The notes under the pieces are model-generated. The model was given only the letters and a program-made list of their open reading frames with translations. It was not told the DNA's origin and made no database searches. Below, piece after piece: positions 7,428 to 15,215 of a stretch of DNA of 64,000 bases (position 1 is its first letter; each line of letters opens with the position of its first letter). The position numbers and the translations under genes are program-made. Origin of the DNA: Rhodovulum steppense (lineage in GTDB: Bacteria > Pseudomonadota > Alphaproteobacteria > Rhodobacterales > Rhodobacteraceae); assembly GCF_004339675.1 (NCBI RefSeq), contig NZ_SLVM01000012.1, positions 1 to 64,000 of the forward strand, written 5' to 3'.

Positions 7428-8111
7428 TTAGAAAGCCGCGCCCCCCCGGTCAACGGGAAAGCGCCGCGCCAGGTCCAGCATCGCGCCCATGTCGCCCGCT
7501 GACAGCGGCCCCGTGGCCCAGGGCCGGAAGCGTTGGCGAAAGGCGTCCAGCACCGCGTCCATGGGCCAGTCCGCGCCATAGCCGAAGCGCAAGGCCGCCG
7601 CGCGGAACGCCGCCGGGTCCGGCGCGGCGCTGCCGGGACCGGGCCAGACCGACAGCCCCGACCGCGCCAGTCGCCGCCAGTCGAACCGCCGCCCCGGATC
7701 GCCCTTGCGGCCCGGCGCCATGTCGGAATGGCCGATCACCCGTTCGGGCGGCATGGCCCAGCGCGCCATCACCCCGCCAAGCAACGCCTCCAGCGCGGCC
7801 ATCAGCGGCGCGGCAAAGGGCTCGTCGCCCCGGTTGTCCAGTTCGATCCCGATCGAGCGGGAATTGACATCCCCGACCGTCCCCCAACATCCCGCCCCGG
7901 CATGCCAGGCCCGCTCTGCCTCGTCCACCAGATGATAGACCCGCCCATCGCGCGCGATCAGGTAATGCGCCGAGACCTCGGCCGCGGGATCGCAGAGCCG
8001 GTCCAGCGCACCCGCCAGCGGCATCGCGGTATAATGCAGAACGATCAGATCGGGCCGGGCGCCGTTCCGCCGTGGCCCGAAATTCGGAGAAGGCCGCCAG
8101 AGCGGCGCCAT
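7428..8111 (-). CDS. N-acetylmuramoyl-L-alanine amidase (AmpD-like, Amidase_2)
   Basis: This 227-residue protein has an Amidase_2 zinc-hydrolase fold. Visible signatures are IVLHYTAM (first His ligand), SAHYLIARDGRVYHLVDE, AWHAGAG, and ERVIGHSDMAPGRKGDPG with the second His and the Asp. AmpD-type enzymes cleave the lactyl-alanine bond of anhydromuropeptides during cell-wall recycling. No signal peptide is seen, as expected for cytosolic AmpD. The start at 8111 lies 4 bp after the upstream lipoprotein's stop, so the two are probably co-transcribed. An in-frame GTG one codon earlier is an alternative start. Confidence 0.9.
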   Translation of the reverse strand: MAPLWRPSPNFGPRRNGARPDLIVLHYTAMPLAGALDRLCDPAAEVSAHYLIARDGRVYHLVDEAERAWHAGAGCWGTVGDVNSRSIGIELDNRGDEPFAAPLMAALEALLGGVMARWAMPPERVIGHSDMAPGRKGDPGRRFDWRRLARSGLSVWPGPGSAAPDPAAFRAAALRFGYGADWPMDAVLDAFRQRFRPWATGPLSAGDMGAMLDLARRFPVDRGGAAF

Positions 8112-8115
8112 CACC

Positions 8116-8793
8116 CTAGCGCCGCACGGCCGCCCGGAACGGTGCGGGATCCCAGAAACAGGCGAACCCGTCGCCATCGGGGTCCAGCCCCAGCCGGTCA
8201 CGCTCGGGTCCGCCTGCGGCCAGGAACGCCTCCTGCGCCAGATCGGCCGAGCCATATCTTGCGCAATTGCTCAGATAGCGTTCATGGCTGACGCGGCCCA
8301 GACGGCGATGGACCGGCTGACCCACCCGGTTCGTGGTGCTCAACGCATATTGCGCGATATTCGGCCCCGCGCCGGTCGGCCGCTCCGGCACCGGCTCGGG
8401 CGCGACCACGGCATATTGCTGGCGCTGCCGCTCCAGCCGCTCGCGGTCGCTCTCGATCGACTCGCGGGCCGCGACGGCGTCGAAATTCTGCTCGTCGGAC
8501 AGACCGGGATTGCTGGACCGCGGCGCAGGATCGCCGGGGGCGGGCGTGATGACCGGCGCGGGCCCGGCCTCGTCGGGGCGCAGGGTCGCCAGCGCCTGCG
8601 CGGCGATCGCGGCCCCCTCGGACGCGGGCGCGGCGGCCACGCCGTCCCCGCCACGCAGGGCGCGTTCACGATCGACGCTGTAGGCGGCATAGCTTTCAAA
8701 GCCCACCCCGGCCGCGGAATCCGGCACCTGCGGGGCGCAGGCGGCCAATGCCAGCACCGCCAGCCCCGAAAGACCAACACGCATCCCGTTCAT
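8116..8793 (-). CDS. Putative lipoprotein with C-terminal excalibur-like motif
   Basis: This 225-residue protein has a lipoprotein signal (MNGMRVGLSGLAVLALAAC, lipobox LAAC, cysteine near residue 19). A disordered Ala/Pro/Glu-rich linker containing a Gln/Arg helix follows (about 120-132). The C-terminus carries the excalibur-type acidic loop LDPDGDGFACFWDPAPFR, which resembles an EF-hand DxDxDG site. It is probably a periplasmic anchored protein. GGGAGA upstream of the ATG at 8793 supports the start. It precedes the AmpD-like amidase and may form a cell-wall related pair with it. The function is unproven. Confidence 0.75.
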   Translation of the reverse strand: MNGMRVGLSGLAVLALAACAPQVPDSAAGVGFESYAAYSVDRERALRGGDGVAAAPASEGAAIAAQALATLRPDEAGPAPVITPAPGDPAPRSSNPGLSDEQNFDAVAARESIESDRERLERQRQQYAVVAPEPVPERPTGAGPNIAQYALSTTNRVGQPVHRRLGRVSHERYLSNCARYGSADLAQEAFLAAGGPERDRLGLDPDGDGFACFWDPAPFRAAVRR

Positions 8794-8825
8794 CCTGCTC
8801 TCCCGATCCATGTAGGGACGCGCTC

Positions 8826-10307
8826 TTACCACCATTTCGCGGGCCGGGAAACAAAGCCCGCGGCATCCTCAAGCACTTGTGCGGTGTTCAACAGATCGCC
8901 CTCCTCCCAGGGCCGGCCGATCAGTTGCAGGCCAAGCGGCAGCCCCTGCGCGTCCAGCCCCGCGGGCACCGCGATGCCCGGCAGCCCGGCCAGGTTGACC
9001 GTCACCGTGAACACGTCGTTGAGATACATCTCGACCGGATCGGCATCCTGCATCTCGCCCAGCCCGAAGGCGGCGGAGGGCGTCGCGGGCGTCAGGATCG
9101 CATCGACCCCTTGCGCGAACACTTCGTCGAAATCGCGCTTGATGAGCGCCCGCACCTTGCGCGCGCGGTTGTAATAGGCGTCGTAGAAGCCCGCCGACAG
9201 GACATAGGTCCCGATCATCACCCGGCGCTGCACTTCCTTGCCGAACCCCTCGGCGCGGGTCTTTTCGTACATCTGCACGATGCCGTCGCCTTCGGCCAGT
9301 TTCGCGCGATGGCCATAGCGCACCCCGTCATAGCGCGCGAGGTTGCTGGACGCCTCGGCGGGTGCGATGACGTAATAGGCGGGCAGCGCGTATCTGGTGT
9401 GCGGCAGGCTGATATCGACGATCCTGGCGCCCGCATCCTTCAGCATCTCGGCGCCGCGGCTCCACAGCGCCTCGATCTCGGCGGGCATGCCTGCCATACG
9501 ATATTCCGATGGAATTCCGATGGTTTTTCCACGGATGTCACCGGTCAGCGCGGCCTCGAAATCCGGCACGGGAATGTCGGCAGATGTCGAATCCTTCGGG
9601 TCATGCCCGGCCATCGCACCCAGCATGATCGCCGCATCGCGCACGGTGCGGGTCATCGGCCCGGCCTGGTCCAGCGAGGACGCAAAGGCCACGATTCCCC
9701 AACGGGATACGCGCCCATAGGTCGGCTTGATCCCGACGATGCCGGTAAAGGCCGCGGGCTGGCGGATCGAGCCGCCGGTATCGGTGCCCGTCGCCGCCAG
9801 ACACAGATCGGCCGCAACGGCAGCGGCCGAGCCCCCCGACGAGCCCCCCGGCGTCAGGTCGCGATCATCGACCTTCCACGGATTGACCGCATTGCCATAG
9901 GTGCTGGTCTCGTTCGAACTGCCCATGGCGAACTCGTCCATGTTCAGCTTGCCCAGCATCACCGCGCCGGCATCCCACAGCTTCTGCGTGACGGTCGATT
10001 CATATTCGGGCCGGAACCCGTTCAGGATATGTGACGCAGCCTGCGAGGGCACGCCCCTGGTGCAGAAAAGATCCTTGATCCCCAGAGGCATGCCGCACAT
10101 CGCGGGCGCTTCGCCTGCCGCGATCCGGGCATCCGCCGCGCGCGCCTGATCCAGCGCGATCTCGGGCGTCACACGGACAAAGGCGTTCAGCCGCGCGGCG
10201 CCCTCGATCTCGGACAGGCAGGCCTCGGTCAGCGCCAGCGATGTCGTCTCGCCCTTCCTGAGCGCGTCGCGCGCCGCGGCCAGGGTCAGCTTGCTCAGCT
10301 CGCTCAT
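8826..10307 (-). CDS. gatA: Asp-tRNA(Asn)/Glu-tRNA(Gln) amidotransferase subunit A
   Basis: This 493-residue amidase-signature protein is the GatA glutaminase subunit, which releases ammonia for transamidation of mischarged Glu-tRNA(Gln) or Asp-tRNA(Asn). The Ser-cisSer-Lys triad is complete: Lys78 in MPLGIKDLF, Ser156 in GGSSGGS and Ser180 in [11 protein letters not shown]. The length is normal. gatC lies 6 bp upstream on the same strand (stop 10314, gatA start 10307). gatB is not in the window. The gene ends close to an unrelated lipoprotein. Confidence 0.96.
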   Translation of the reverse strand: MSELSKLTLAAARDALRKGETTSLALTEACLSEIEGAARLNAFVRVTPEIALDQARAADARIAAGEAPAMCGMPLGIKDLFCTRGVPSQAASHILNGFRPEYESTVTQKLWDAGAVMLGKLNMDEFAMGSSNETSTYGNAVNPWKVDDRDLTPGGSSGGSAAAVAADLCLAATGTDTGGSIRQPAAFTGIVGIKPTYGRVSRWGIVAFASSLDQAGPMTRTVRDAAIMLGAMAGHDPKDSTSADIPVPDFEAALTGDIRGKTIGIPSEYRMAGMPAEIEALWSRGAEMLKDAGARIVDISLPHTRYALPAYYVIAPAEASSNLARYDGVRYGHRAKLAEGDGIVQMYEKTRAEGFGKEVQRRVMIGTYVLSAGFYDAYYNRARKVRALIKRDFDEVFAQGVDAILTPATPSAAFGLGEMQDADPVEMYLNDVFTVTVNLAGLPGIAVPAGLDAQGLPLGLQLIGRPWEEGDLLNTAQVLEDAAGFVSRPAKWW

Positions 10308-10313
10308 CGGCCG

Positions 10314-10601
10314 TTACTCCACCACCTTGGGAACCGCAAAGAACCCCTCGCGCGCATCGGGGGCGTTCGACAGGATCTGTGCCGCATAGCCCCCGTCCGT
10401 CACCACATCCGCCCGCCGCTTCAGCCGCATCGGCGTGACGCTGGTCATCGGCTCTACGCCCGAAACATCGACCTCGTTCAACTGTTCCATGAAGGTCAGG
10501 ATGCCCGACAATTGCTGCGCAAGCGCGGGCAGGTCCTCCTCGGCCACGGCGATCCGGGCCAGATGCGCCACGCGCCGCGCGGTGTCGATGTCGATGGACA
10601 T
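10314..10601 (-). CDS. gatC: Asp-tRNA(Asn)/Glu-tRNA(Gln) amidotransferase subunit C
   Basis: This 95-residue GatC protein starts [19 protein letters not shown] and has the typical middle helix [15 protein letters not shown] and tail segment [10 protein letters not shown]. GatC wraps around GatA and GatB and stabilises the heterotrimer. It lies directly upstream of gatA in an apparent two-gene operon, and is divergent from purU with a 170-bp gap in which I see no clear operator. Confidence 0.95.
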   Translation of the reverse strand: MSIDIDTARRVAHLARIAVAEEDLPALAQQLSGILTFMEQLNEVDVSGVEPMTSVTPMRLKRRADVVTDGGYAAQILSNAPDAREGFFAVPKVVE

Positions 10602-10771
10602 GGGGCCGCCTTTCGTTCCGGGGAAAATCCGCCCCCGCGTTTAGCCCTGTGTCGCGCCCGCCGCAAGGGCGGCGCGACGGCAAGGCGCTTGCACTCGCCC
10701 GCCGTCTGGCCCAGACCGGCCGCGCCCGGTCCCGGGCGCCTGCCCTCCCGCATGAAACGAAAAGGCCCGCG

Positions 10772-11632
10772 ATGCCCTCTACCCGGTTTATCCTGACGCT
10801 CACCTGCGACGACCAGCGCGGCATCGTCGCCGCCGTTGCCAACGCGCTGACCGCGCTCGGCGGCAACATCCAGGACAGCGACCAGTTCCGCGACCCCGAA
10901 AGCAACCGCTTCTTCATGCGCATCGCCTTCGAGACCGAAACCCCGGCCGAGCCAGACGCGATCCGCACCCGGCTGGCCCCGGTCCTTGCGGGCTACGGGA
11001 TGCAGGCCGATCTGGTCGATGCCGACCGGCGGCCGAAGATCGTGCTGATGGTGTCGAAATTCGACCATGCGCTGCTGCACCTTCTGTACCAGATTCGGGT
11101 CGGCTGGATGGAGGCCGAGGTGGCGGCCATCGTCTCGAACCACGAGGACAGCCGCCCCACCGCCGAGGCGCATGGCATCCCCTATCATTGCTGGCCGGTG
11201 AGCAAGGCCAACAAGGCCGAACAGGAGGCCCGCCTGTTGGCGCTGGTCGCGGAAACCGGCGCCGAACTGGTGGTGCTGGCGCGCTACATGCAGGTTCTGT
11301 CCGACGATCTGTCCCGTGCGCTGGCGGGGCGGGTCATCAACATCCACCATTCCTTCCTGCCCTCGTTCAAGGGCGCGAAACCCTATCACCAGGCGCATGA
11401 GCGCGGCGTCAAGCTGATCGGCGCGACGGCGCATTACGTCACCGCCGATCTGGACGAAGGTCCGATCATCGAGCAGGAGACCGAGCGGGTGAACCACGCG
11501 CTGTCCGCCGAGGATTACGTCGCCGTGGGCCGCGACATCGAAAGCCGGGTACTGGCGCGCGCGGTGCGGCTCCATCTGCAACGGCGCGTGCTGGCGAACG
11601 GGCACAAGACGGTGGTGTTCATGCCGGGCTGA
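10772..11632 (+). CDS. purU: Formyltetrahydrofolate deformylase
   Basis: This 286-residue PurU hydrolyses 10-formyl-tetrahydrofolate to formate plus tetrahydrofolate. An N-terminal ACT domain (about 1-80, beginning FILTLTCDDQRGIVAAVANAL) precedes a formyl-transferase fold carrying INIHHSFLPSFKG (catalytic His) and GATAHYVTADLDEGPII with the catalytic Asp. The ATG at 10772 fits the family N-terminus. The gene is divergent from gatC. A 16-bp hairpin element follows at 11664. With fhs at 30.7 kb and folD at 29.4 kb the window encodes both formate release and formate re-capture. Confidence 0.96.
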   Translation: MPSTRFILTLTCDDQRGIVAAVANALTALGGNIQDSDQFRDPESNRFFMRIAFETETPAEPDAIRTRLAPVLAGYGMQADLVDADRRPKIVLMVSKFDHALLHLLYQIRVGWMEAEVAAIVSNHEDSRPTAEAHGIPYHCWPVSKANKAEQEARLLALVAETGAELVVLARYMQVLSDDLSRALAGRVINIHHSFLPSFKGAKPYHQAHERGVKLIGATAHYVTADLDEGPIIEQETERVNHALSAEDYVAVGRDIESRVLARAVRLHLQRRVLANGHKTVVFMPG

Positions 11633-11663
11633 CGGGGGCTGGGGCTGGGGGGCGCTCCCGCCA

Positions 11664-11754
11664 CCGGCCTGCACGGGGCTTGCGCCCTGTGCAGGCCGGT
11701 GTTGGGCGTGGCGCGGCCTGACGGCCGCGCGGGGGTATTTGGACCAAGAAGAAG
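11664..11754 (+). repeat. Composite intergenic element: GGGGC-TTGC hairpin plus dispersed repeat copy 2
   Basis: A 16-bp stem (11664-11679 with 11684-11699, one G-U pair, loop TTGC) is followed by GTTGGGC, a GC-rich stretch, and then GGGGGTATTTGGACCAAGAAG (11731 onwards). The same order of parts recurs at 60945-61040. It lies just downstream of purU and could act as a terminator or mRNA stabiliser, though there is no T run directly after the stem. Confidence 0.75.
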
Positions 11755-11767
11755 CAGAGGGCGGACA

Positions 11768-11773
11768 CCTAGC
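11768..11773. repeat. Left target-site duplication of the IS481 remnant (CCTAGC)
   Basis: This 6-bp NCTAGN site abuts the element at 11774. Read on the minus strand it supplies the TAG stop codon of the transposase. The right copy at 12674-12679 (CCTAGG) differs in the last base. Confidence 0.65.
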
Positions 11774-12469
11774 TGTTCAGTCCCGGCATCTGGTGGATCG
11801 GGCCTAGGATGAATCGATCCGGCTCTGATGTCCAGATTTTGCAGATGTATTCGTAGGGCGTGAGGCCACCGAGCGTCTTGAGCCGGCGGGCGAAGTTGTA
11901 GGCTGCCATGAAGTCGGCGAGGTGGATGCGCAGCTGATCGTGGCTGTCGTAGTGGAAGCGTTTGACCGTAGCGTCCTTGATCGTCCGGTTCATCCGCTCG
12001 ACCTGACCGTTGGTCCATGGATGGTTCGGTTTGGTCAGCCGGTGCTCGATCCCGTTCGCCTCGCAGATCATGTCGAAGCGCATCGGCCGGGAGTAGATGG
12101 TGTTCCGGTTCCGGGGTTGCTCGGCGTACCGGATGCCATTGTCAGTGAGGACCGTGTGGACCTGGTAGGGCACGGGCTGCAGGAACTCCCAGGCCGTCTT
12201 TCCGTCAGCCGTTGCAACGCGTTGAGCGACGGCGAACCTGGCCGTCCGGTCGATTCCGACGAACAGGTAGAGCTTGCCCTCGGCAGTCTGCACCTCGGCA
12301 ATATCGATGTGAAAGAAGCCGATGGAGTAGCGCTTGAACTTCTGGCGCTTGGGCTTGTCGCCTTCGACATCCGGCAGGCGCGAGATGCATTCGCCATGGT
12401 GCTCGAACCAGTGGCGCACCATGGCTCAGCGATGCAGCGCCGACCGTGTCAGGTGCAGGATTGGCCGAC

Positions 12470-12602
12470 TGCCGGTTTCGTGGACACGAAGATAAGATCG
12501 TGACCACGGAAACGGAGATCGGACATGGTAAGACGCAAGTTCACGAAGGAGTTCAAGTTTGAGGCTGTGAAGCTGGTGACAGAGCGGGGCGTTGCGGTGG
12601 CG
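12470..12602 (+). mobile_element. Fragment of the left end of an IS3-family element nested in the IS481 remnant
   Basis: From TGCCGGTTTCGTGG at 12470 the sequence stops resembling IS481 and runs 55 bp to an ATG that opens an IS3-type OrfA (12525). It breaks off at about 12602, where IS481 N-terminal sequence resumes. A leader of about 55 bp before orfA is normal for IS3 elements. The rest of the IS3 element and part of the IS481 gene were probably removed in one deletion. Confidence 0.6.
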
Positions 12603-12611
12603 CTGCCATGA
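12525..12611 (+). pseudogene. IS3-family OrfA, first 27 codons only
   Basis: The frame reads MVRRKFTKEFKFEAVKLV then TERGVAVA, the classic helix-turn-helix N-terminus of IS3-family OrfA (HTH_8-like). It leaves the family sequence at about codon 26 and stops three codons later. A purine-rich site (CGGAGATCGGAC) precedes the ATG. It is non-functional. Confidence 0.8.
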
Positions 12612-12673
12612 CGAACCTGTCCCATAGTGCCTCCTTCCATCCCTGCGAAAGGATCAAACCATGGGGTCAAACA

Positions 12674-12679
12674 CCTAGG
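12674..12679. repeat. Right target-site duplication of the IS481 remnant (CCTAGG)
   Basis: This partner of 11768-11773 is adjacent to the element end at 12673. On the minus strand it contains the TAG stop codon of the ceramidase-like gene (12675-12677). Confidence 0.65.
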
Positions 12680-13334
12680 CTGGGCGCAGCCGGGTTTCGT
12701 CAGTGACATGTCGGCGATGGACCTCGATCATCCAGCCCAGCATCGCGGCGTTCAGGATGTGCCACAGGAAATGCGTCCCCAGGGGAAGCAATGCACAAAG
12801 CGGTTCGTCCAACGTGCGGAAGGTCAGCGACAGCACCAGAAGCCCGCCGCCCAGCGCCAGCCCCCGCGCCGTCGCGGGCGCCCGCCGTGCCAGCAGCCCC
12901 GCATGGATCAGGATCAGCAGCGCCACCGGCGCATAGCCCGCCGACGAGCCCAGAAAGCCAAGCTGTCCGAACAGCCAGCCCGCCCCCGCCGCATAGGGCA
13001 GGAACAGCGCCGTCAGCCCAAGCGCGGGCCAGAGCCCAAGCCCCCAGAAATCCCGATGCGCGGCAAACAGGTAAAGCAGGATGAAGCCAAGGATCGGCAG
13101 AACATCCGCCATCGCTGCCCAGACCGTCGCATGGGTGTGGAACAGGAAGCTTCCCACCCCGATCACCGCCAGCACCACGCAGAGCGCCCGGCCCAGCACC
13201 AGCCCGCCGGTCCGGCGCCACATCACCGCCGCCGCGACCAGGAAGGCCGCATTCGTCACCGCGTTCACCGGCTCGGACCAGTAGCCCGCATCGATGCGCT
13301 CGCAATAGGCGTTCACCTGGGCCATCCAGTCCAT
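12675..13334 (-). CDS. Ceramidase-domain (alkaline ceramidase-like) membrane protein
   Basis: This 219-residue protein has about seven hydrophobic helices. It has the ceramidase/CREST-type hallmarks: an N-terminal acidic stretch (CERIDAGYWSEPVNAVTNAAF), GSFLFHTHATVWAAMADVLPI with the His/Asp pair, and near the end GTHFLWHILNAAMLGWM with two His. These are the residues expected to bind zinc. Alkaline ceramidases hydrolyse ceramides; bacterial substrates are unknown. The ATG at 13334 fits the family. An IS481 element inserted at its stop codon leaves the protein intact. Confidence 0.85.
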   Translation of the reverse strand: MDWMAQVNAYCERIDAGYWSEPVNAVTNAAFLVAAAVMWRRTGGLVLGRALCVVLAVIGVGSFLFHTHATVWAAMADVLPILGFILLYLFAAHRDFWGLGLWPALGLTALFLPYAAGAGWLFGQLGFLGSSAGYAPVALLILIHAGLLARRAPATARGLALGGGLLVLSLTFRTLDEPLCALLPLGTHFLWHILNAAMLGWMIEVHRRHVTDETRLRPA

Positions 13335-13408
13335 GGAAATCGCCTCCCGCTCTGCTAGTCTTGCCCCAGACCTAGGCCGCAGGGCCGCCAGATCACAGGG
13401 AGGCAGAC

Positions 13409-14101
13409 ATGAAAATCACCTGGCTCGGCCATTCCGGCTTCCGCATCGAGATCGCAGACCAGGTCCTGCTGGTCGATCCTTGGCTGGTCGGCAACCCCAT
13501 GTTCCCCGAGGACCGCCGCGCCGAGGCCATCGCGGGCGCCACCCATATCCTTGTCACCCATGGTCATTTCGACCACATCGCCGATGCCGTCGCCATCGCG
13601 CGCGAGCTGTCGATCCCCTGCGTCGGCATCTACGACCTGATGAGCTGGTGGGAGGAAAAAGAGGGCATCGCCACCATCGGCTTCAACAAGGGCGGCACCG
13701 TGGCGCTGGGCGAGGTCCGCGTGACCATGGTCAACGCCACCCATTCCTCGTCGGTCTCGGGGCCGCAGGGGCCGGTCTATACCGGCACCGAGTCGGGCTT
13801 CATGATCGCGGGCGAGGGGCACATGATCTATGTCTCGGGCGATACCGATGTCATGGCCGACATGGAGCTGTTCAATGACCTGCACGCCCCAGATATCGGC
13901 ATTCTCTGCGCGGGCGGGCATTTCACCATGGACATGAAACGCGCCGCCTATGCCGCCCGCACCTTCTTCGACTTCCGCATGGTGATACCCTGCCATTACC
14001 GCACCTTCCCGCTGCTGGAACAGAACGCCGACGCGCTGCGGCAGGGCCTGCCCGACGTCAGGGTGGTGGAACCCGAGGTGCTGGTGCCGATCGAAATCTG
14101 A
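13409..14101 (+). CDS. Metal-dependent hydrolase, UPF0173 family (MBL fold)
   Basis: This 230-residue metallo-beta-lactamase-fold protein of the UPF0173/YtkL family starts MKITWLGHSGFRIEI and contains the HxHxDH motif in VTHGHFDHIAD, plus NATHSS, VSGDTDV and IPCHYRTFP for the remaining metal ligands. The length is normal. AGGGAGGCAGAC just upstream gives a good ribosome site. The substrate is unknown. It is divergent from the ceramidase-like gene with 74 bp between, and is followed by the convergent GNAT/YjhX pair. Confidence 0.92.
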   Translation: MKITWLGHSGFRIEIADQVLLVDPWLVGNPMFPEDRRAEAIAGATHILVTHGHFDHIADAVAIARELSIPCVGIYDLMSWWEEKEGIATIGFNKGGTVALGEVRVTMVNATHSSSVSGPQGPVYTGTESGFMIAGEGHMIYVSGDTDVMADMELFNDLHAPDIGILCAGGHFTMDMKRAAYAARTFFDFRMVIPCHYRTFPLLEQNADALRQGLPDVRVVEPEVLVPIEI

Positions 14102-14143
14102 GCGGTCGGACTGCACCGCCTGGGGATGCAGCCCGACCTTCTG

Positions 14144-14644
14144 TCACGCCTTCTGGCCCAGGCCGAATGCCGGGTGATGGATCAGCTCTCCGCGGGGCGC
14201 GATGCCGTCGAAGGGCAGGGCCTGAACCACCTCGGGCGGACATCCGGCGACGCCGAGGCCGGGAAAGGCCCGAAAGCCGAAGCGGCCATAATAGGCGGGG
14301 TCGCCCACCAGCGCCGCGCCCCGGCTTGTCGCCCGCAGCCTGCAAAGGGCGTCTTCCATCAGGGCCGTGCCGATACCCTGGCGATGCCGCGCCGGCAGGA
14401 CGGCAAGCGGGCCGATCAGGCTCCACCCGTCCCGGATCCCGATCCGTGCGGGCGAGGCGGCCAGATACCCGACCACCTCGCCCTCCTCCTCGGCCACGAG
14501 CGAGAGGGTCAGCCCGCCCGCCGCGCGCAGCGCCTCGACGATGCCTGCCTCGGTTCCCGTGGATTGCGCGAGCATCGACAGGGCCCGGGTGACGACCCGG
14601 CCGATCGCCGCGACGTCGTCGGCTGTTTCATTGCGGATCAGCAT
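14144..14644 (-). CDS. GNAT acetyltransferase, candidate YjhQ-like antitoxin
   Basis: This 166-residue GNAT-fold protein has the acetyl-CoA pyrophosphate loop RHRQGIGTALM (about 92-102) and the later YYGRFGFRAFPG motif seen in YhbS-like acetyltransferases. It begins 1 bp after the stop of the yjhX homologue, in the same order as E. coli yjhX-yjhQ. There YjhQ (a GNAT) is the reported antitoxin of the topoisomerase inhibitor YjhX. The GNAT call is firm; the antitoxin role is inferred from gene pairing. A second, related GNAT lies at 47.8 kb with no toxin partner. Confidence 0.85.
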   Translation of the reverse strand: MLIRNETADDVAAIGRVVTRALSMLAQSTGTEAGIVEALRAAGGLTLSLVAEEEGEVVGYLAASPARIGIRDGWSLIGPLAVLPARHRQGIGTALMEDALCRLRATSRGAALVGDPAYYGRFGFRAFPGLGVAGCPPEVVQALPFDGIAPRGELIHHPAFGLGQKA

Positions 14645-14645
14645 G

Positions 14646-14909
14646 TCATGCCCCCTGATTGTCGAGTTGCGCGCGGACCGACATCCGGCCGCGTTTCGAG
14701 ATGCGATAAGGGCCGCCTGACCGGGATTCGATCAGCCGCTTGCGCCGCAATCGTCCGAAGGTGGCCAGGTCGAAATCGGCAAGGATCATCCCCTCGCGCG
14801 TTATGCAGGCGACTGCGGTGACCTTGGGGCCGTCGTCCCGCTGGTGCCGGATGCAGCCGCCAAGGGCCAGAACGTGCAATGCACGCTGTTCGTGTCGTGA
14901 GATATTCAT
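14646..14909 (-). CDS. yjhX: YjhX-family toxin (TopAI-like topoisomerase I inhibitor)
   Basis: This 87-residue basic protein has the UPF0386/YjhX pattern: MNISRHEQRALHVLALGG at the start, TREGMILADFDL in the middle, and RLRRKRLIESRSGGPYRISK then VRAQLDNQG at the end. E. coli YjhX (TopAI) binds and inhibits DNA topoisomerase I. The ATG at 14909 is chosen by family alignment; the sequence upstream lacks a good ribosome site, so weak translation is possible. It is directly followed by a GNAT gene, as in the E. coli toxin-antitoxin operon. A perfect hairpin lies upstream at 14978. Confidence 0.85.
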   Translation of the reverse strand: MNISRHEQRALHVLALGGCIRHQRDDGPKVTAVACITREGMILADFDLATFGRLRRKRLIESRSGGPYRISKRGRMSVRAQLDNQGA

Positions 14910-15215
14910 GGAGGTCTCGTGTGATGGACGTGACAAAAGCCCGGGCGCACATGCGCTCGGCGGTCCTGACTTCACGCGGCTCTCTGAAACTCAGAGAGCC
15001 CTGTCACACAAGCTCTGACATCCAGTCCCCATTGACCGAACGGCGCAGGCTGGGGCCGCTCGTGCTGGTGACCTAGCAACCGCGCAGCCCTGAAACAATT
15101 CCGAAAAATGACGCACCATGGCGCATGAGCGGCCGGTCCGGGGACTGGCCGCTCCACCCCGCGTCCCGAGCGTCGCCGCCCCCATCACCACCCGGCCAGC
15201 CCCGCAAGGGCTGGA
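14910..15215. other. 306-bp intergenic region between yjhX and tadA
   Basis: No coding sequence is supported. It holds the perfect hairpin at 14978-15000. Around it are further fragments of the same words (GCTCTGACA at about 15011, CTGTCACACA at 15001). Otherwise I see nothing. It must contain the promoter of the yjhX-GNAT pair. Confidence 0.5.
14978..15000. promoter_or_regulatory. Perfect 10-bp inverted repeat upstream of yjhX (possible operator)
   Basis: GGCTCTCTGA-AAC-TCAGAGAGCC is a perfect hairpin with a 3-base centre, 69 bp upstream of the yjhX start. There is no T run on either side, so it is more likely a protein-binding operator or 5' leader structure than a terminator. Confidence 0.5.

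Larger units (their letters stand above)
11769..12625 (-). pseudogene. IS481-family transposase, disrupted
   Basis: The C-terminal two thirds of an IS481-family DDE transposase are intact from CISRLPDVEGDKPKRQKFKR to HQMPGLNS. They include FHIDIAEV (first Asp), VLTDNG (second Asp) and NHPWTNGQVERMNRTIKD (Glu). The true N-terminus (ATG at 12625, MGQVRHGSA) is cut off from the rest by an IS3-type fragment. The reconnecting part (HLTRSALHR, about 12460-12430) is followed in frame by a TGA at about 12425-12427. Roughly 80-90 internal residues, including much of the helix-turn-helix region, are lost, so it cannot be active. The stop codon lies in the duplicated target. Confidence 0.85.
11774..12673 (-). 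mobile_element. Decayed IS481-family insertion sequence
   Basis: This remnant of about 900 bp has imperfect ends: TGTTCAGTCCC at the left and, on the opposite strand, TGTTTGACCCC at the right. It is flanked by near-identical 6-bp NCTAGN sites. IS481 is known to insert into NCTAGN and duplicate six bases. The internal transposase is broken by an IS3-type segment (about 12470-12602). It inserted at the stop codon of the ceramidase-like gene without changing that protein. Confidence 0.85.

Noticed and set aside
7090-7580. Protein-coding frames over the rnpB region
   Set aside because: The DNA folds and aligns as RNase P RNA, and the frames on both strands lack coding character.
14102-14143. Transcription terminator between the UPF0173 gene and the GNAT gene
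   Set aside because: The 42-bp gap has no stem with a following T run.
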